A DNA stretch of 64,000 nucleotides from Gammaproteobacteria bacterium (GTDB taxonomy: Bacteria > Pseudomonadota > Gammaproteobacteria > Pseudomonadales > Cellvibrionaceae), in the NCBI GenBank assembly GCA_004172865.1, contig SEBV01000010.1:416508-480507 (forward strand), given 5' to 3'. Positions 44,924 to 53,627 of this stretch are shown in pieces; the first letter of the stretch is position 1; every line of letters starts with the position of its first letter. The translations under genes were made by a program, and so were the position numbers. The notes under the pieces are model-generated. The model had not been told where the DNA came from and did not search any database. It worked only from the letters and a program-made list of their open reading frames with translations.

Positions 44924-46228
44924 TTATCGCTTTTTCTTGAGTAAATTTTTTCTCAAACATAAAGGAAGAAAGATTCCGATAAGCATTAACAGCAATAAAC
45001 TTTCAAGATCAAAAGACCCGCCCGATTTTTTCGACTGAGGCGTGTCACTTGCGGTAGTGACAGAACTGGCACTACTCGAACTTTGAACTGAAGTACTTAC
45101 AGAATTACTCGATGAACTATCCGCTGAACCGCTCGCCTGTTGAATTTCAGTATTGATTGCTTTTAGCAAGCTGAATGATCCGGTGGCATCTTGCGATAAT
45201 TCCCAAATCATAATCCCAGCACCGTTTTGCAATGCGAGGCGAGTTTTACTTTTAATAGTGCTAAGTCCGTTGTAAGTAACGTAATTGCAATTAACGCACG
45301 CGGTGCCGATTACATCTTTATCACTATTATCGTTACCCAATTTTTCGAGTATTTCTTTAAAAGAATAATTAGCAGCGTAAGTTCCAAAGCCGTAACCGTA
45401 AAATGGCACACCTAAGACCAATTTCTCTTGGCTAAGGCCACGGCTTTTCCAAAGATTTACATCGCTAACCGCTTGGGCATAAGTTGAATGTTCAACACCG
45501 GGTTTTCCCCAGCTCGGACCAATGGTGTCGTAAGACATAATGTTTACGTAGTCAAAATACGGAATTGATGCAACTGGAATCATTCCGCCTTCGTAAGATG
45601 CCGTTGCACAACTCAGTAATTTATTGCGCGTTTTTAATTGTGCAGAAAGCGCTTGAATAAATGGTGTGTAGTCTCCCGCTTTATCAATTTTAGTCAGTAC
45701 ATCGCCCTCAAGGTCAACATCCAAACCATCCAAATTAAAATCGTCGACAAACTTTATCAAGCTATCTACAAACGCCTGGCGATTAGCGGTATGCAACAAA
45801 GCATTCCAATCTCCCGAGCAAGATGGAATCACTCCGCCCGCTACTGATACCAATACTTTTACGTTGGCTTGATGCGCTTTATCAATTACATAACGCAAAT
45901 CGCTTGCCGTTGTGCTCGCACCTGCGGCATTTGGCATACACAACATGGCATCATTTTTAATTAACGCGCCGCTGGCATCAGGGTTTAAAAAGGAAATATT
46001 TATGTGTGTAACCAAGTTAAGATCAGTAGCATCGATTGTTGCTGCCATAGCTCTAAAAGCGGGTACATAACCTATAACAACGGGCTTGGCTGCAGCGCCG
46101 GATGTAAAATTCCCCAATAAAAATGCAATAAAAATACATTTAAATAAAGACGCATATTTATTAAAGGAAAGATAATTTTTCACTGAAATTTTTTTCGCTG
46201 TTTGAGTTTTCACAAATATACTTTTCAC
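44924..46228 (-). CDS. GH18-family chitinase-like protein with GlyGly-CTERM-type tail
   Basis: A 434-residue exported glycoside hydrolase. After an N-terminal signal (hydrophobic core about residues 31-45) comes a GH18 barrel: VIGYVPAFRA, VKVLVSVAGG, the active-site DGLDVDLE with D167, D170, D172 and catalytic E174, VNIMSYDTIGPSWG and LVLGVPFYGYGFG. Residues about 365-400 are a Ser/Thr-rich linker. The last 37 residues read SGGSFDLESL, a hydrophobic helix and a basic end KKKR, matching the GlyGly-CTERM pattern processed by rhombosortase, so the enzyme is probably delivered to the cell surface. Chitin or another GlcNAc-containing glycan is the expected substrate. Confidence 0.87.
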   Translation of the reverse strand: MKSIFVKTQTAKKISVKNYLSFNKYASLFKCIFIAFLLGNFTSGAAAKPVVIGYVPAFRAMAATIDATDLNLVTHINISFLNPDASGALIKNDAMLCMPNAAGASTTASDLRYVIDKAHQANVKVLVSVAGGVIPSCSGDWNALLHTANRQAFVDSLIKFVDDFNLDGLDVDLEGDVLTKIDKAGDYTPFIQALSAQLKTRNKLLSCATASYEGGMIPVASIPYFDYVNIMSYDTIGPSWGKPGVEHSTYAQAVSDVNLWKSRGLSQEKLVLGVPFYGYGFGTYAANYSFKEILEKLGNDNSDKDVIGTACVNCNYVTYNGLSTIKSKTRLALQNGAGIMIWELSQDATGSFSLLKAINTEIQQASGSADSSSSNSVSTSVQSSSSASSVTTASDTPQSKKSGGSFDLESLLLLMLIGIFLPLCLRKNLLKKKR

Positions 46229-46344
46229 TACCTTAGTCTCCGAATTTATTGGCGCAGTGCAATTGGAAGAGCATCTGCAACAGTCATAACAAAAAATAAA
46301 TGTCGGAGCGAAACTAACACCACTGCAAATAGCAAAACCAGCGA

Positions 46345-46381
46345 CATCTGAAACTAGAACTCAACTACCTGAAAGTATTAC
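46345..46381 (-). promoter_or_regulatory. Shared upstream element, copy B (GH18)
   Basis: Minus strand: GTAATACTTT, 11-base spacer, GTTCTAGTTTCAGATG. It ends about 117 bases upstream of the GH18 start and follows the AraC-type regulator gene. It differs from copy A at one position in the two conserved blocks. Confidence 0.6.
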
Positions 46382-46445
46382 CCGAAAATTTATCCAGAAC
46401 TGCTGCATTATTTATTCGAGTTATATTTTTAATGCAATCAAACAA

Positions 46446-47603
46446 CTATCCTAAATACTGCTGACGATAATGACTTGGTGTGACACCTACAGTTTTCTTA
46501 AATGCCTGGTTAAAAACTGATTTACTGCTGAAACCACAATTTTTCATTACATCATTAATAGGTACTTCGCGATTCGCAGGGTCAGTTAAATGACGCTTGG
46601 CTTCTTCAAGGCGATAAGTGCTAATCAGTTCAAAAAAGTTAACACGCAATTGCCCATTGATTGCACCGGAAAGTATTTTCGGTGAAACATCTAACTTGAG
46701 CGCGAGCCTTTCTACGGTGATGTGTGGTTCAAGGTAAGGACGTTGCGTAACCATAAGATCTTGCAACTTATCAACAAGCTGCAAATGGGGTTCATGTGTT
46801 TTAGGTGGAACACCAAGAGTGTGTTCGGTTTTTATTTCGGCAAAGCCATTGGAGTTTTGCAATAAATAAAATACCAACGCGCAGTTGTAGAAAAATGATA
46901 CGTAGTTTTCTACCTTTCCTAGAAAGCCTTCTAGGCCAGCACCCATTAAACGGGATTGAATTAAGGTAAATAAACTGAGAGTTGATATTGCGGCAAATCC
47001 CAACACTAATATTTTCAGCCAGTGAAGATCCACTTTGCTGAGCGAAAATTGTGTGCCTTTTAAGTGATCGACGTATTTATAAAGTTGATAAGCGCAAACG
47101 CTGCTGTATATAAACGCAATTAAGCGTTGTCCCCAAATCAAGGTTTCAAAATAAATATTATTTTTTACTTGCTCCCAATCATTCACATACTGCATTTGAT
47201 AATTAGTATCAAAGCGGCCATAAATCATATAGAGATAAATTGGAAAAGCCAAAACCGGGATTAAATGCAACACATCCCAATCACGGAAATTAAAATCGCG
47301 ATAAATCGCCGCCTTGGTAAACCAGTAAAGCAGCGGGCCTTGCAGAAAAACCGCAAACCACAATGAAAAAAACACATTTGTGTTAGTAGCCAGGAGCGCT
47401 TTAATACTGGGGTTCCAATAAATAAGCGTATCAACCATGTGTAAGGTGCTAAGCAGAAAGAAAAATGCCATGCACGCCCAGTAGCGACGTTTAATTCGCA
47501 AACCCGGAGCGCGAAACGCCAATAGCAACGCGAGTACCAATGACAAAAAGCCACTGAATAAAACGGCTATATCATTGAAATTAAATAAAACAATTTCATT
47601 CAT
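46446..47603 (-). CDS. AraC-family regulator with N-terminal membrane domain
   Basis: A 385-residue protein. The first 240 residues hold about seven hydrophobic helices, so it is membrane-embedded. The C-terminal 100 residues are an AraC/XylS DNA-binding domain with two helix-turn-helices: PHITVERLALKLDVSPKILSGAI and VPINDVMKNCGFSSKSVFNQAFKKTVGVTPSHYR. Regulators of this layout are thought to sense periplasmic or membrane signals. It is upstream of the GH18 gene in the same direction and is the best candidate to bind the 37-bp elements in front of the GH18 and TonB receptor genes. It is not the classical AraC of the arabinose operon. Confidence 0.88.
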   Translation of the reverse strand: MNEIVLFNFNDIAVLFSGFLSLVLALLLAFRAPGLRIKRRYWACMAFFFLLSTLHMVDTLIYWNPSIKALLATNTNVFFSLWFAVFLQGPLLYWFTKAAIYRDFNFRDWDVLHLIPVLAFPIYLYMIYGRFDTNYQMQYVNDWEQVKNNIYFETLIWGQRLIAFIYSSVCAYQLYKYVDHLKGTQFSLSKVDLHWLKILVLGFAAISTLSLFTLIQSRLMGAGLEGFLGKVENYVSFFYNCALVFYLLQNSNGFAEIKTEHTLGVPPKTHEPHLQLVDKLQDLMVTQRPYLEPHITVERLALKLDVSPKILSGAINGQLRVNFFELISTYRLEEAKRHLTDPANREVPINDVMKNCGFSSKSVFNQAFKKTVGVTPSHYRQQYLG

Positions 47604-48198
47604 AATTAAATCCGATAAAACGCGTTACGCAGCTTTTTTCATAACCATCCCGGTTTTAACTTCCCAAACTCTGCCCTCTTAAATCATTTGCGCTGCATGA
47701 TATAAATCGATTGGCGAGCCAGAAAATCTATAAAAGAAGATTTCGTTTACGCTATAAAATGCGCACAAAAGACAACGTTGTCAAGCCAATAGTAACGCTT
47801 CCCTAAAAAAATCTAAGCCGCGCCACAATTTGGATCTATCTGCCACAAAAATGGGAAATCTCTACCCACTTTGCCGCACCGAAGCTGGGCTTTTGCTACC
47901 GACGTGCACCATTAGTATTCGAAAATAAAAAAACGAGAAAATTATTCACGTTCAAAAAAGAAGGGAGATTTACTCAATGAAAGGCGACAAGATTAACGTT
48001 AGTGTCACATCGACTATTAAAAAACAATTCAAAACACTTTCCCTCGCATGTAAAGAAGGAAACATTTGAAACTGAAAGGGTTTACCGATATCTGCTGTTT
48101 GAAAATTTAGGGTGAGCTGACTGGTAGAGCTATTTGCAGAATGCAATGAGCATATAGAAGGGATAAGCAAGTGAAGAATTAGATAGCCTGAAAACTGG
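47604..48198. other. Intergenic region without recognised gene
   Basis: About 595 bases between two minus-strand genes. A short minus-strand frame overlapping the MocR stop is not convincing. The right part should hold the end of the MocR transcript and the left part the AraC-type gene promoter; no clear hairpin or operator was seen. Confidence 0.45.
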
Positions 48199-49611
48199 TC
48201 ACGCGAACGAGGCGATAATTTTCCCCAAGACTTCCATGGCTTTTTCCGACTCCGGCGTCCAGGGGTGACCATAATTTAAGCGGATGCAATTTTGGAATCG
48301 ACGCGCTGCGGAAAAAATTGGCCCAGGAGCAACACTAATTCCTTGAGTTAAGGCCAACGAGAACAACTGCAAGCTGTCGACTTTTTTAGGAAAGTCCAAC
48401 CACAAGAAATAACCACCTTCTGGCTGCGTAACGCGCGTTTGCGCAGGGAAGTAACGCGCAATCGCCGCGAGCATGGTGTGTTGCTGAATCTGCAATTGGT
48501 GGCGCAACTTGCGTAGATGTCGATCATAACCGCCATGTTGCAAATAATCTGCAATAGCAACTTGTGCGGGAACTGAAGGCGAAATGGTCGTCATCAATTT
48601 CAAGCGATTAATTTGTTCCGCATAGCGGCCACCCGCCACCCAACCAATACGATAGCCAGGCGCGAGGCATTTAGAAAAGGAACCGCAGTGCATGACCAAA
48701 CCTTTTTGATCAAAGGTCTTAATCGGTTTGGGTGGCTTCGCACCGAAATACAATTCGCCGTACACATCGTCCTCTATTAAAGGAACATCGTGCTCGGCAA
48801 GCAAACTGTAGATCTGCTGTTTTTTTTCATCGCTCATGGACGCGCCTAGCGGATTATGAAAACTACTCATAAACCAACACGCTTTAATCGGCAGGCGCGC
48901 AAGGCTATCGGCCAAAGTTGCGACATCGATTCCTTCGCGGGGATGCACCGGAATCTCTACAGCTTTTAATTTCAACCGCTCTAAAATTTGCAACGCGGCG
49001 TAAAAAGTTGGCGATTCTATAGCAACCAAATCGCCGGGTTTGGTCACAACTTGTAAGCAGAGATTCAAAGCTTCCAATGCACCGCTAGTAATAACCAATT
49101 CATCTGCCGCGAGATTTACACCGTTCAACATATAACGCAGTGAAATTTGACGGCGCAAATTGGCGTTGCCAGTGGTCATGTCCGTTAAGATTGCGCGGGC
49201 TGGTAATCCCTGAAGTGCTTTGGACATAGATCGGGCCAAACGCGGCAGCGGAAATAAATCCGGGCTGGGAAATGCCGAACCGAAAGGAACTATATCCGGA
49301 TCTTTGATTGAACCTAAAACAGAGAACACCAATTCACTGACATCTACATCTGTAGTGTCCGCTAATTTCTTGCTGATTTTCGGTTCAGCTAAAGCACGGC
49401 TGGCGTGAGCTTTTACAAAATAGCCTGAGCGCGCTCGCGCATCGATTAGGCCACGGTTTTCCAACAAATAATAAGCTTGAAATACAGTGGCGTGACTTAC
49501 GCCATGGGTTTTGCTTGCGGTTCGCACCGAGGGAATTTTTTCATTAGGAGCAAGCACTCCAGTGCGAATCAACTCTGCGATTTCATCGGCAAATTTTTCG
49601 TAGAGTTTCAT
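48199..49611 (-). CDS. MocR-type PLP-dependent GntR-family regulator
   Basis: A 470-residue regulator fusing an N-terminal GntR winged helix (about residues 1-75: YEKFADEIAELIRTGVLAPNEKIPSVRTASKTHGVSHATVFQAYYLLENRGLI) to a fold-type I aminotransferase domain. The PLP-lysine region is SFSKCLAPGYRIGWVAGG, with VIESPTFYAALQIL and SSFHNPLGASMS as further family motifs. MocR proteins sense amines, amino acids or vitamin B6, with PLP used as a sensor. The target gene is often adjacent and divergent, but here the neighbours (CcoG, AraC-type) give no clear effector. Confidence 0.9.
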   Translation of the reverse strand: MKLYEKFADEIAELIRTGVLAPNEKIPSVRTASKTHGVSHATVFQAYYLLENRGLIDARARSGYFVKAHASRALAEPKISKKLADTTDVDVSELVFSVLGSIKDPDIVPFGSAFPSPDLFPLPRLARSMSKALQGLPARAILTDMTTGNANLRRQISLRYMLNGVNLAADELVITSGALEALNLCLQVVTKPGDLVAIESPTFYAALQILERLKLKAVEIPVHPREGIDVATLADSLARLPIKACWFMSSFHNPLGASMSDEKKQQIYSLLAEHDVPLIEDDVYGELYFGAKPPKPIKTFDQKGLVMHCGSFSKCLAPGYRIGWVAGGRYAEQINRLKLMTTISPSVPAQVAIADYLQHGGYDRHLRKLRHQLQIQQHTMLAAIARYFPAQTRVTQPEGGYFLWLDFPKKVDSLQLFSLALTQGISVAPGPIFSAARRFQNCIRLNYGHPWTPESEKAMEVLGKIIASFA

Positions 49612-49650
49612 CGCACGGCCTTGTATAAATGATATTAATGAGTTGGATAA

Positions 49651-51084
49651 TTAGTGAATAGGATAATTAAAATTTGCGTTCGATTCTTTGATAACACTCT
49701 CGTCATTAACATTAGTGATTTTAAATGCAAACCGAATAAGGCCTTCGCCATCGCTATTGCGATTTATTTTTATCACCGATACGGGCAAATCAATCATTTC
49801 GCCTGCATCCAAACTTAATTCATAATGACGTTGTAAAACCAGTGCATCGGTTTTTTCAAGATTAACTTTATAAGTCTGTGCTTGCTGCGTTTTATTGGTG
49901 ATTTTCAAACGATAAACATTGGCAACTTTACCATCGCTATTAATGCGAAACATGTTGCGATCTTTCATCACACTCACATCCACCAATTCGCGTTCCTGCA
50001 AGATAAATCCCAAGGTAAAAATAACGACTACCAATGCAGCGGTGTAAGAAAGCACCAAAGGACGAAACACTTTTGATGGCTTTCCTTCTTGCGCATTTTC
50101 CGACGTATATTTAATTAATCCACGCGGATAATCCATTTTGTCCATTATGGAATCACAGGCATCAACACAAGCCGCACAACCAATACAATCGATTTGCAAG
50201 CCATTACGAATATCTATTCCTGTCGGGCAAACCTGCACACATTGTTGGCAATCAATGCAATCGCCTAAACCTTGTGCCTTGTAATCTTCATCTTTTTTAC
50301 GCGAGCCACGCCCTTCACCGCGCAGCGAATCATAGGTGACAACCAAAGTGTCTTTATCAAACATCACACTTTGAAAGCGCGAATAAGGGCACATATGTAA
50401 ACACACTTGTTCGCGCAACCAACCGGCATTTGCGTAAGTGGCGAATGCAAACATAGAAACCCAAAACGCACTTGCGCTAAACCATTCTCCGGTAATGATT
50501 TCGTAAGTCAATTCACGCACGGGAACAAAGTAACCAATAAACGCAATGCCGGTTGCCGCGCTAATACCCAACCACATGCTGTGCTTCATAGCGCGCTTAA
50601 AAATTTTACGTGGTGACCAATTTTCTGCCGCTAATTTAATACGCTGATTGCGATCACCCTCGGTGACTTTTTCCACCCACATGAACGCCCAGGTCCACAC
50701 GCTTTGTGGACAGGTGTAACCACACCACACGCGCCCAACGAATACATTGGCAGCCAACAACCCAAACGCGCTAATAATTAAAAATGCCGATAGCAAGGTA
50801 AAATCTTGCGGCCAAAAAGTTGCGCCGAAAATATAAAATTTACGCTCGTCTAAATCCCACAACACTGCTTGTCTGCCATTCCATTGCAACCAGGAAGTTC
50901 CAAAAAAAATCAGAATCAAAACGCTCGCAATGCTAATTCGCAGGTTGCGAAAATGACCGGTAAAGCTGCGTGTAACAATTTCGTTTTTAGCATTCAAGCT
51001 CACGCGGCGCGGTCTGGTTACATGACTGCTGGCGATGAGATTGATCGCAACGGGTTGATTTGGTTGAACAGGCTGGCGATTCAT
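49651..51084 (-). CDS. ccoG: Cytochrome c oxidase accessory protein CcoG (FixG/RdxA)
   Basis: A 477-residue membrane iron-sulfur protein involved in copper reduction and assembly of cbb3-type cytochrome oxidase. It has several membrane helices, the VWCGYTCPQSVWTWAFMWVEK block, and two ferredoxin-like 4Fe-4S sites: CIDCQQCVQVCPTGIDIR and CIGCAACVDACDSIMDKM, followed by PRGLIKYTSE. The C-terminal 120 residues form the immunoglobulin-like FixG_C domain. The ccoNOPQ genes are not in the window, so it is separated from its usual partners. It is divergent from the sirohaem reductase gene. Confidence 0.92.
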   Translation of the reverse strand: MNRQPVQPNQPVAINLIASSHVTRPRRVSLNAKNEIVTRSFTGHFRNLRISIASVLILIFFGTSWLQWNGRQAVLWDLDERKFYIFGATFWPQDFTLLSAFLIISAFGLLAANVFVGRVWCGYTCPQSVWTWAFMWVEKVTEGDRNQRIKLAAENWSPRKIFKRAMKHSMWLGISAATGIAFIGYFVPVRELTYEIITGEWFSASAFWVSMFAFATYANAGWLREQVCLHMCPYSRFQSVMFDKDTLVVTYDSLRGEGRGSRKKDEDYKAQGLGDCIDCQQCVQVCPTGIDIRNGLQIDCIGCAACVDACDSIMDKMDYPRGLIKYTSENAQEGKPSKVFRPLVLSYTAALVVVIFTLGFILQERELVDVSVMKDRNMFRINSDGKVANVYRLKITNKTQQAQTYKVNLEKTDALVLQRHYELSLDAGEMIDLPVSVIKINRNSDGEGLIRFAFKITNVNDESVIKESNANFNYPIH

Positions 51085-51370
51085 AAGCTGGCTCTCTGAG
51101 GATCAGCCCACACTATCGCCGTAATTATGTATTTATAACAGATTCAGTTAAGCAATAAAAAAGCATATCAGATCTACGGCCGCAGAAGCGAAGCCTTCTC
51201 ATTCGACCACAAAAAACCAGGTATTTCCCGCTAAAACCTACGCACGCCAAATCTGCACCGGCTTTTTAAGCTGAATCTGCTGCTGTTTAAAACAGATGCA
51301 TCTGGCCATAATTTTTCAACACAGCCGTTTTCCCACCCTGTCCTATCAACACACCCTATCGGAGTCGCCC

Positions 51371-53062
51371 ATGTATCAGTACGACCATTATGACCATGCA
51401 TTGGTACAGGAGCGCGTTGCGCAATTTCGCGATCAAGTCGCGCGACGTCTTAGCGATGATCTTTCCGAAGAAGAATTTTTGCCGCTGCGATTGCAGAACG
51501 GTTTGTACATGCAGAAGCACGCTTACATGCTGCGTGTTGCAATTCCCTACGGAACTCTTTCAAGTTTTCAGCTGCGAACTCTGGCGGATATCGCGCGAAT
51601 TTATGACCGCGATTACGGCCATTTCACCACGCGCCAAAATATCCAATTTAACTGGATTGAATTAACGCAAGTGCCAGATATTTTGCAGCGTCTTGCGGAT
51701 GCGGAAATGCACGCAATTCAAACCTCAGGTAATTGTGTACGCAACATTACCACCGAGGCTTTTGCGGGCGTGGCTGCGGATGAAATTATGGACCCTCGCC
51801 CGCTGGCGGAAATTTTGCGGCAGTGGTCAACAGTGAATCCTGAATTTTTATTTTTGCCGCGCAAATTTAAAATTGCGATTTGCTCAGCAGAACAAGACCG
51901 CGCCGCGATTCAAATGCACGATATTGGTTTGTATCTCTACCAAGATTCACAGGGCGATAAATTCTTACGCGTAATGGTTGGCGGTGGTTTGGGCCGCACC
52001 CCCATTCTCAGCCAACAACTCTGCGAAAACTTACCGTGGAAATATTTGCTGTCTTATGTGGAAGCTATTTTGCGCGTTTACAACCGCTACGGTCGACGCG
52101 ATAACAAATACAAAGCGCGCATAAAAATTCTGGTGAAGGCTATCGGCATTGAAAAATTTGCGCAGGAGATAGAACAGGAGTGGTCGAAAATAAAATCCGG
52201 GCCAAGTGAATTAACGGATGAAGAATATGAGCGCGTTGCCAACCAATTTTTTGCGCCCGCTTATGAAAAATTATCGCAAGAAAGTATGGATTACCATACC
52301 CAACTTGCTACCAATAAAGACTTCGCACTTTGGGCATCCCGCAATTTACAAGCTCATAAAGTTAGCGGTTACACGAGTGTTATCCTATCGACGAAACCCG
52401 GCGTGAATATGCCACCGGGCGATGTCACTTCCGCGCAAATGAACGCCGTTGCTGAATGGGCAGATAAGTACGGCTTCGGTGAAATTAGAATTGCTCACGA
52501 ACAAAATATTGTACTGCCCGATGTACGTAAATGTGATTTGTTTGATCTCTGGCAAGCCGCAAAAACTATTGGCCTGGCAACGCCAAATATAGGTTTGCTG
52601 ACCGACATTATTGCGTGCCCCGGTGGCGATTATTGCTCACTCGCCAATGCCAAATCTATTTCGATTGCACATGCGATTCAAGCGCGATTTGATAATCTAG
52701 ATTATCTCCATGACCTGGGCGAAATCAGTTTAAATATTTCCGGTTGCATGAATGCTTGCGGTCATCACCATATTGGCAATATCGGTATTTTAGGTGTGGA
52801 TAAAAACGGCAACGAGTTTTACCAAATCACACTTGGCGGTGCGCAGGGCAATAATAGTCAACTAGGTAAAGTGATTGGACCATCGTTTAGCGCACATGAA
52901 GTGCCCGATGTTATTGAAAAAATAGTGTCGGTGTATTGTCGTTATCGCGAACTCGATGAAAGTTTTATTCATACATTTTATCGCATCGGTATAGAACCTT
53001 TTCGTGAATTAGCATATGGGAAAAATAGTAATCCTGAATTTAATCAGGAGCTTCTCGTATGA
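51371..53062 (+). CDS. Nitrite/sulfite reductase (sirohaem, 4Fe-4S)
   Basis: A 563-residue assimilatory reductase, ferredoxin- or NADPH-linked, reducing sulfite to sulfide or nitrite to ammonia. The duplicated NirA/CysI fold is seen as LRVAIPYGTLSSFQLRTLADIA, HFTTRQNIQFNWI and, in the second half, GFGEIRIAHEQNIVLPDV. Cluster-binding cysteines are C416 and C422 (ACPGGDYC) and C459 and C463 (CMNAC). An upstream in-frame ATG would add 25 residues, but GGAG six bases before ATG 51371 fixes the start. The following DUF934 gene overlaps by four bases, the usual pair in gammaproteobacterial sulfite assimilation. Confidence 0.92.
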   Translation: MYQYDHYDHALVQERVAQFRDQVARRLSDDLSEEEFLPLRLQNGLYMQKHAYMLRVAIPYGTLSSFQLRTLADIARIYDRDYGHFTTRQNIQFNWIELTQVPDILQRLADAEMHAIQTSGNCVRNITTEAFAGVAADEIMDPRPLAEILRQWSTVNPEFLFLPRKFKIAICSAEQDRAAIQMHDIGLYLYQDSQGDKFLRVMVGGGLGRTPILSQQLCENLPWKYLLSYVEAILRVYNRYGRRDNKYKARIKILVKAIGIEKFAQEIEQEWSKIKSGPSELTDEEYERVANQFFAPAYEKLSQESMDYHTQLATNKDFALWASRNLQAHKVSGYTSVILSTKPGVNMPPGDVTSAQMNAVAEWADKYGFGEIRIAHEQNIVLPDVRKCDLFDLWQAAKTIGLATPNIGLLTDIIACPGGDYCSLANAKSISIAHAIQARFDNLDYLHDLGEISLNISGCMNACGHHHIGNIGILGVDKNGNEFYQITLGGAQGNNSQLGKVIGPSFSAHEVPDVIEKIVSVYCRYRELDESFIHTFYRIGIEPFRELAYGKNSNPEFNQELLV

Positions 53063-53556
53063 AAAATATCATTAAGCTTAACAATAATAATCCGGAAATT
53101 ATTATTCAAGACGATTGGCAATTGCTTCAGAGTGAAGATCCGATTTTAGATACGATAGTGATTTTGCCCTTAAAAGATTGGCTTGAAAAAACTTCAGAGT
53201 CCGAAAAAGCTACACATCAATATGGCGTGTGGTTAGCGCCAGATGATGAAGTGGAAGAGCTTGAACCCTGGTTAAATTGCTTACCCATCATCGCGATTCA
53301 ATTCCCCAGCTTTCGCGACGGTCGCGGTTACACGCAAGCTTATATGTTGCGGACGCGTTTAGGTTGGGAAGGCGAGCTACGCGCATTTGGCGATGTACTG
53401 CGCGATCAACTCAGTCATATGCGTCAATGCGGGTTTACGTCGTTTGCAGTACGTGAAGATAAATCAGTTACGGATGCGTTGAAAGGTTTAGCAGGAATGA
53501 GCGTGGTCTATGGCACTTCAGCCATTGAACCAAGGCCGTTATTTCGTAGACGATAA
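53059..53556 (+). CDS. DUF934 domain-containing protein, sulfite reductase partner
   Basis: A 165-residue cytoplasmic protein. Its DUF934 domain shows the features IAIQFPSFRDGRGYTQAYMLRTRLGWEGELRAFGDVLRDQLSHMRQCGF, constant in this family, which is nearly always encoded with CysI/NirA-type reductases and thought to assist sulfite reduction. Its ATG overlaps the reductase stop (ATGA). A terminator follows. No catalytic residue is known for the family. Confidence 0.9.
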   Translation: MKNIIKLNNNNPEIIIQDDWQLLQSEDPILDTIVILPLKDWLEKTSESEKATHQYGVWLAPDDEVEELEPWLNCLPIIAIQFPSFRDGRGYTQAYMLRTRLGWEGELRAFGDVLRDQLSHMRQCGFTSFAVREDKSVTDALKGLAGMSVVYGTSAIEPRPLFRRR

Positions 53557-53565
53557 TTGAATAAA

Positions 53566-53595
53566 CACGCAGCGGTAATCTTTAACCGCTGCGTG
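53566..53595. terminator. Hairpin terminator between DUF934 and Gln/Arg-rich genes
   Basis: Stem CACGCAGCGGT / ACCGCTGCGTG with loop AATCTTTA, followed by GGATTTTG. It is a strong stem with a weak T-run. Confidence 0.75.
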
Positions 53596-53627
53596 GATTT
53601 TGTTATTGCGTATATACAAAGTTCGAA

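Noticed and set aside
46446..47603. Assignment of the AraC-family gene as the arabinose regulator AraC
   Set aside because: It has a seven-helix membrane domain instead of a sugar-binding cupin domain and lies far from araBDA.
47970..48272. Minus-strand frame of 100 residues overlapping the MocR stop
   Set aside because: It is out of frame with MocR, has no family features and lies mostly in intergenic sequence.
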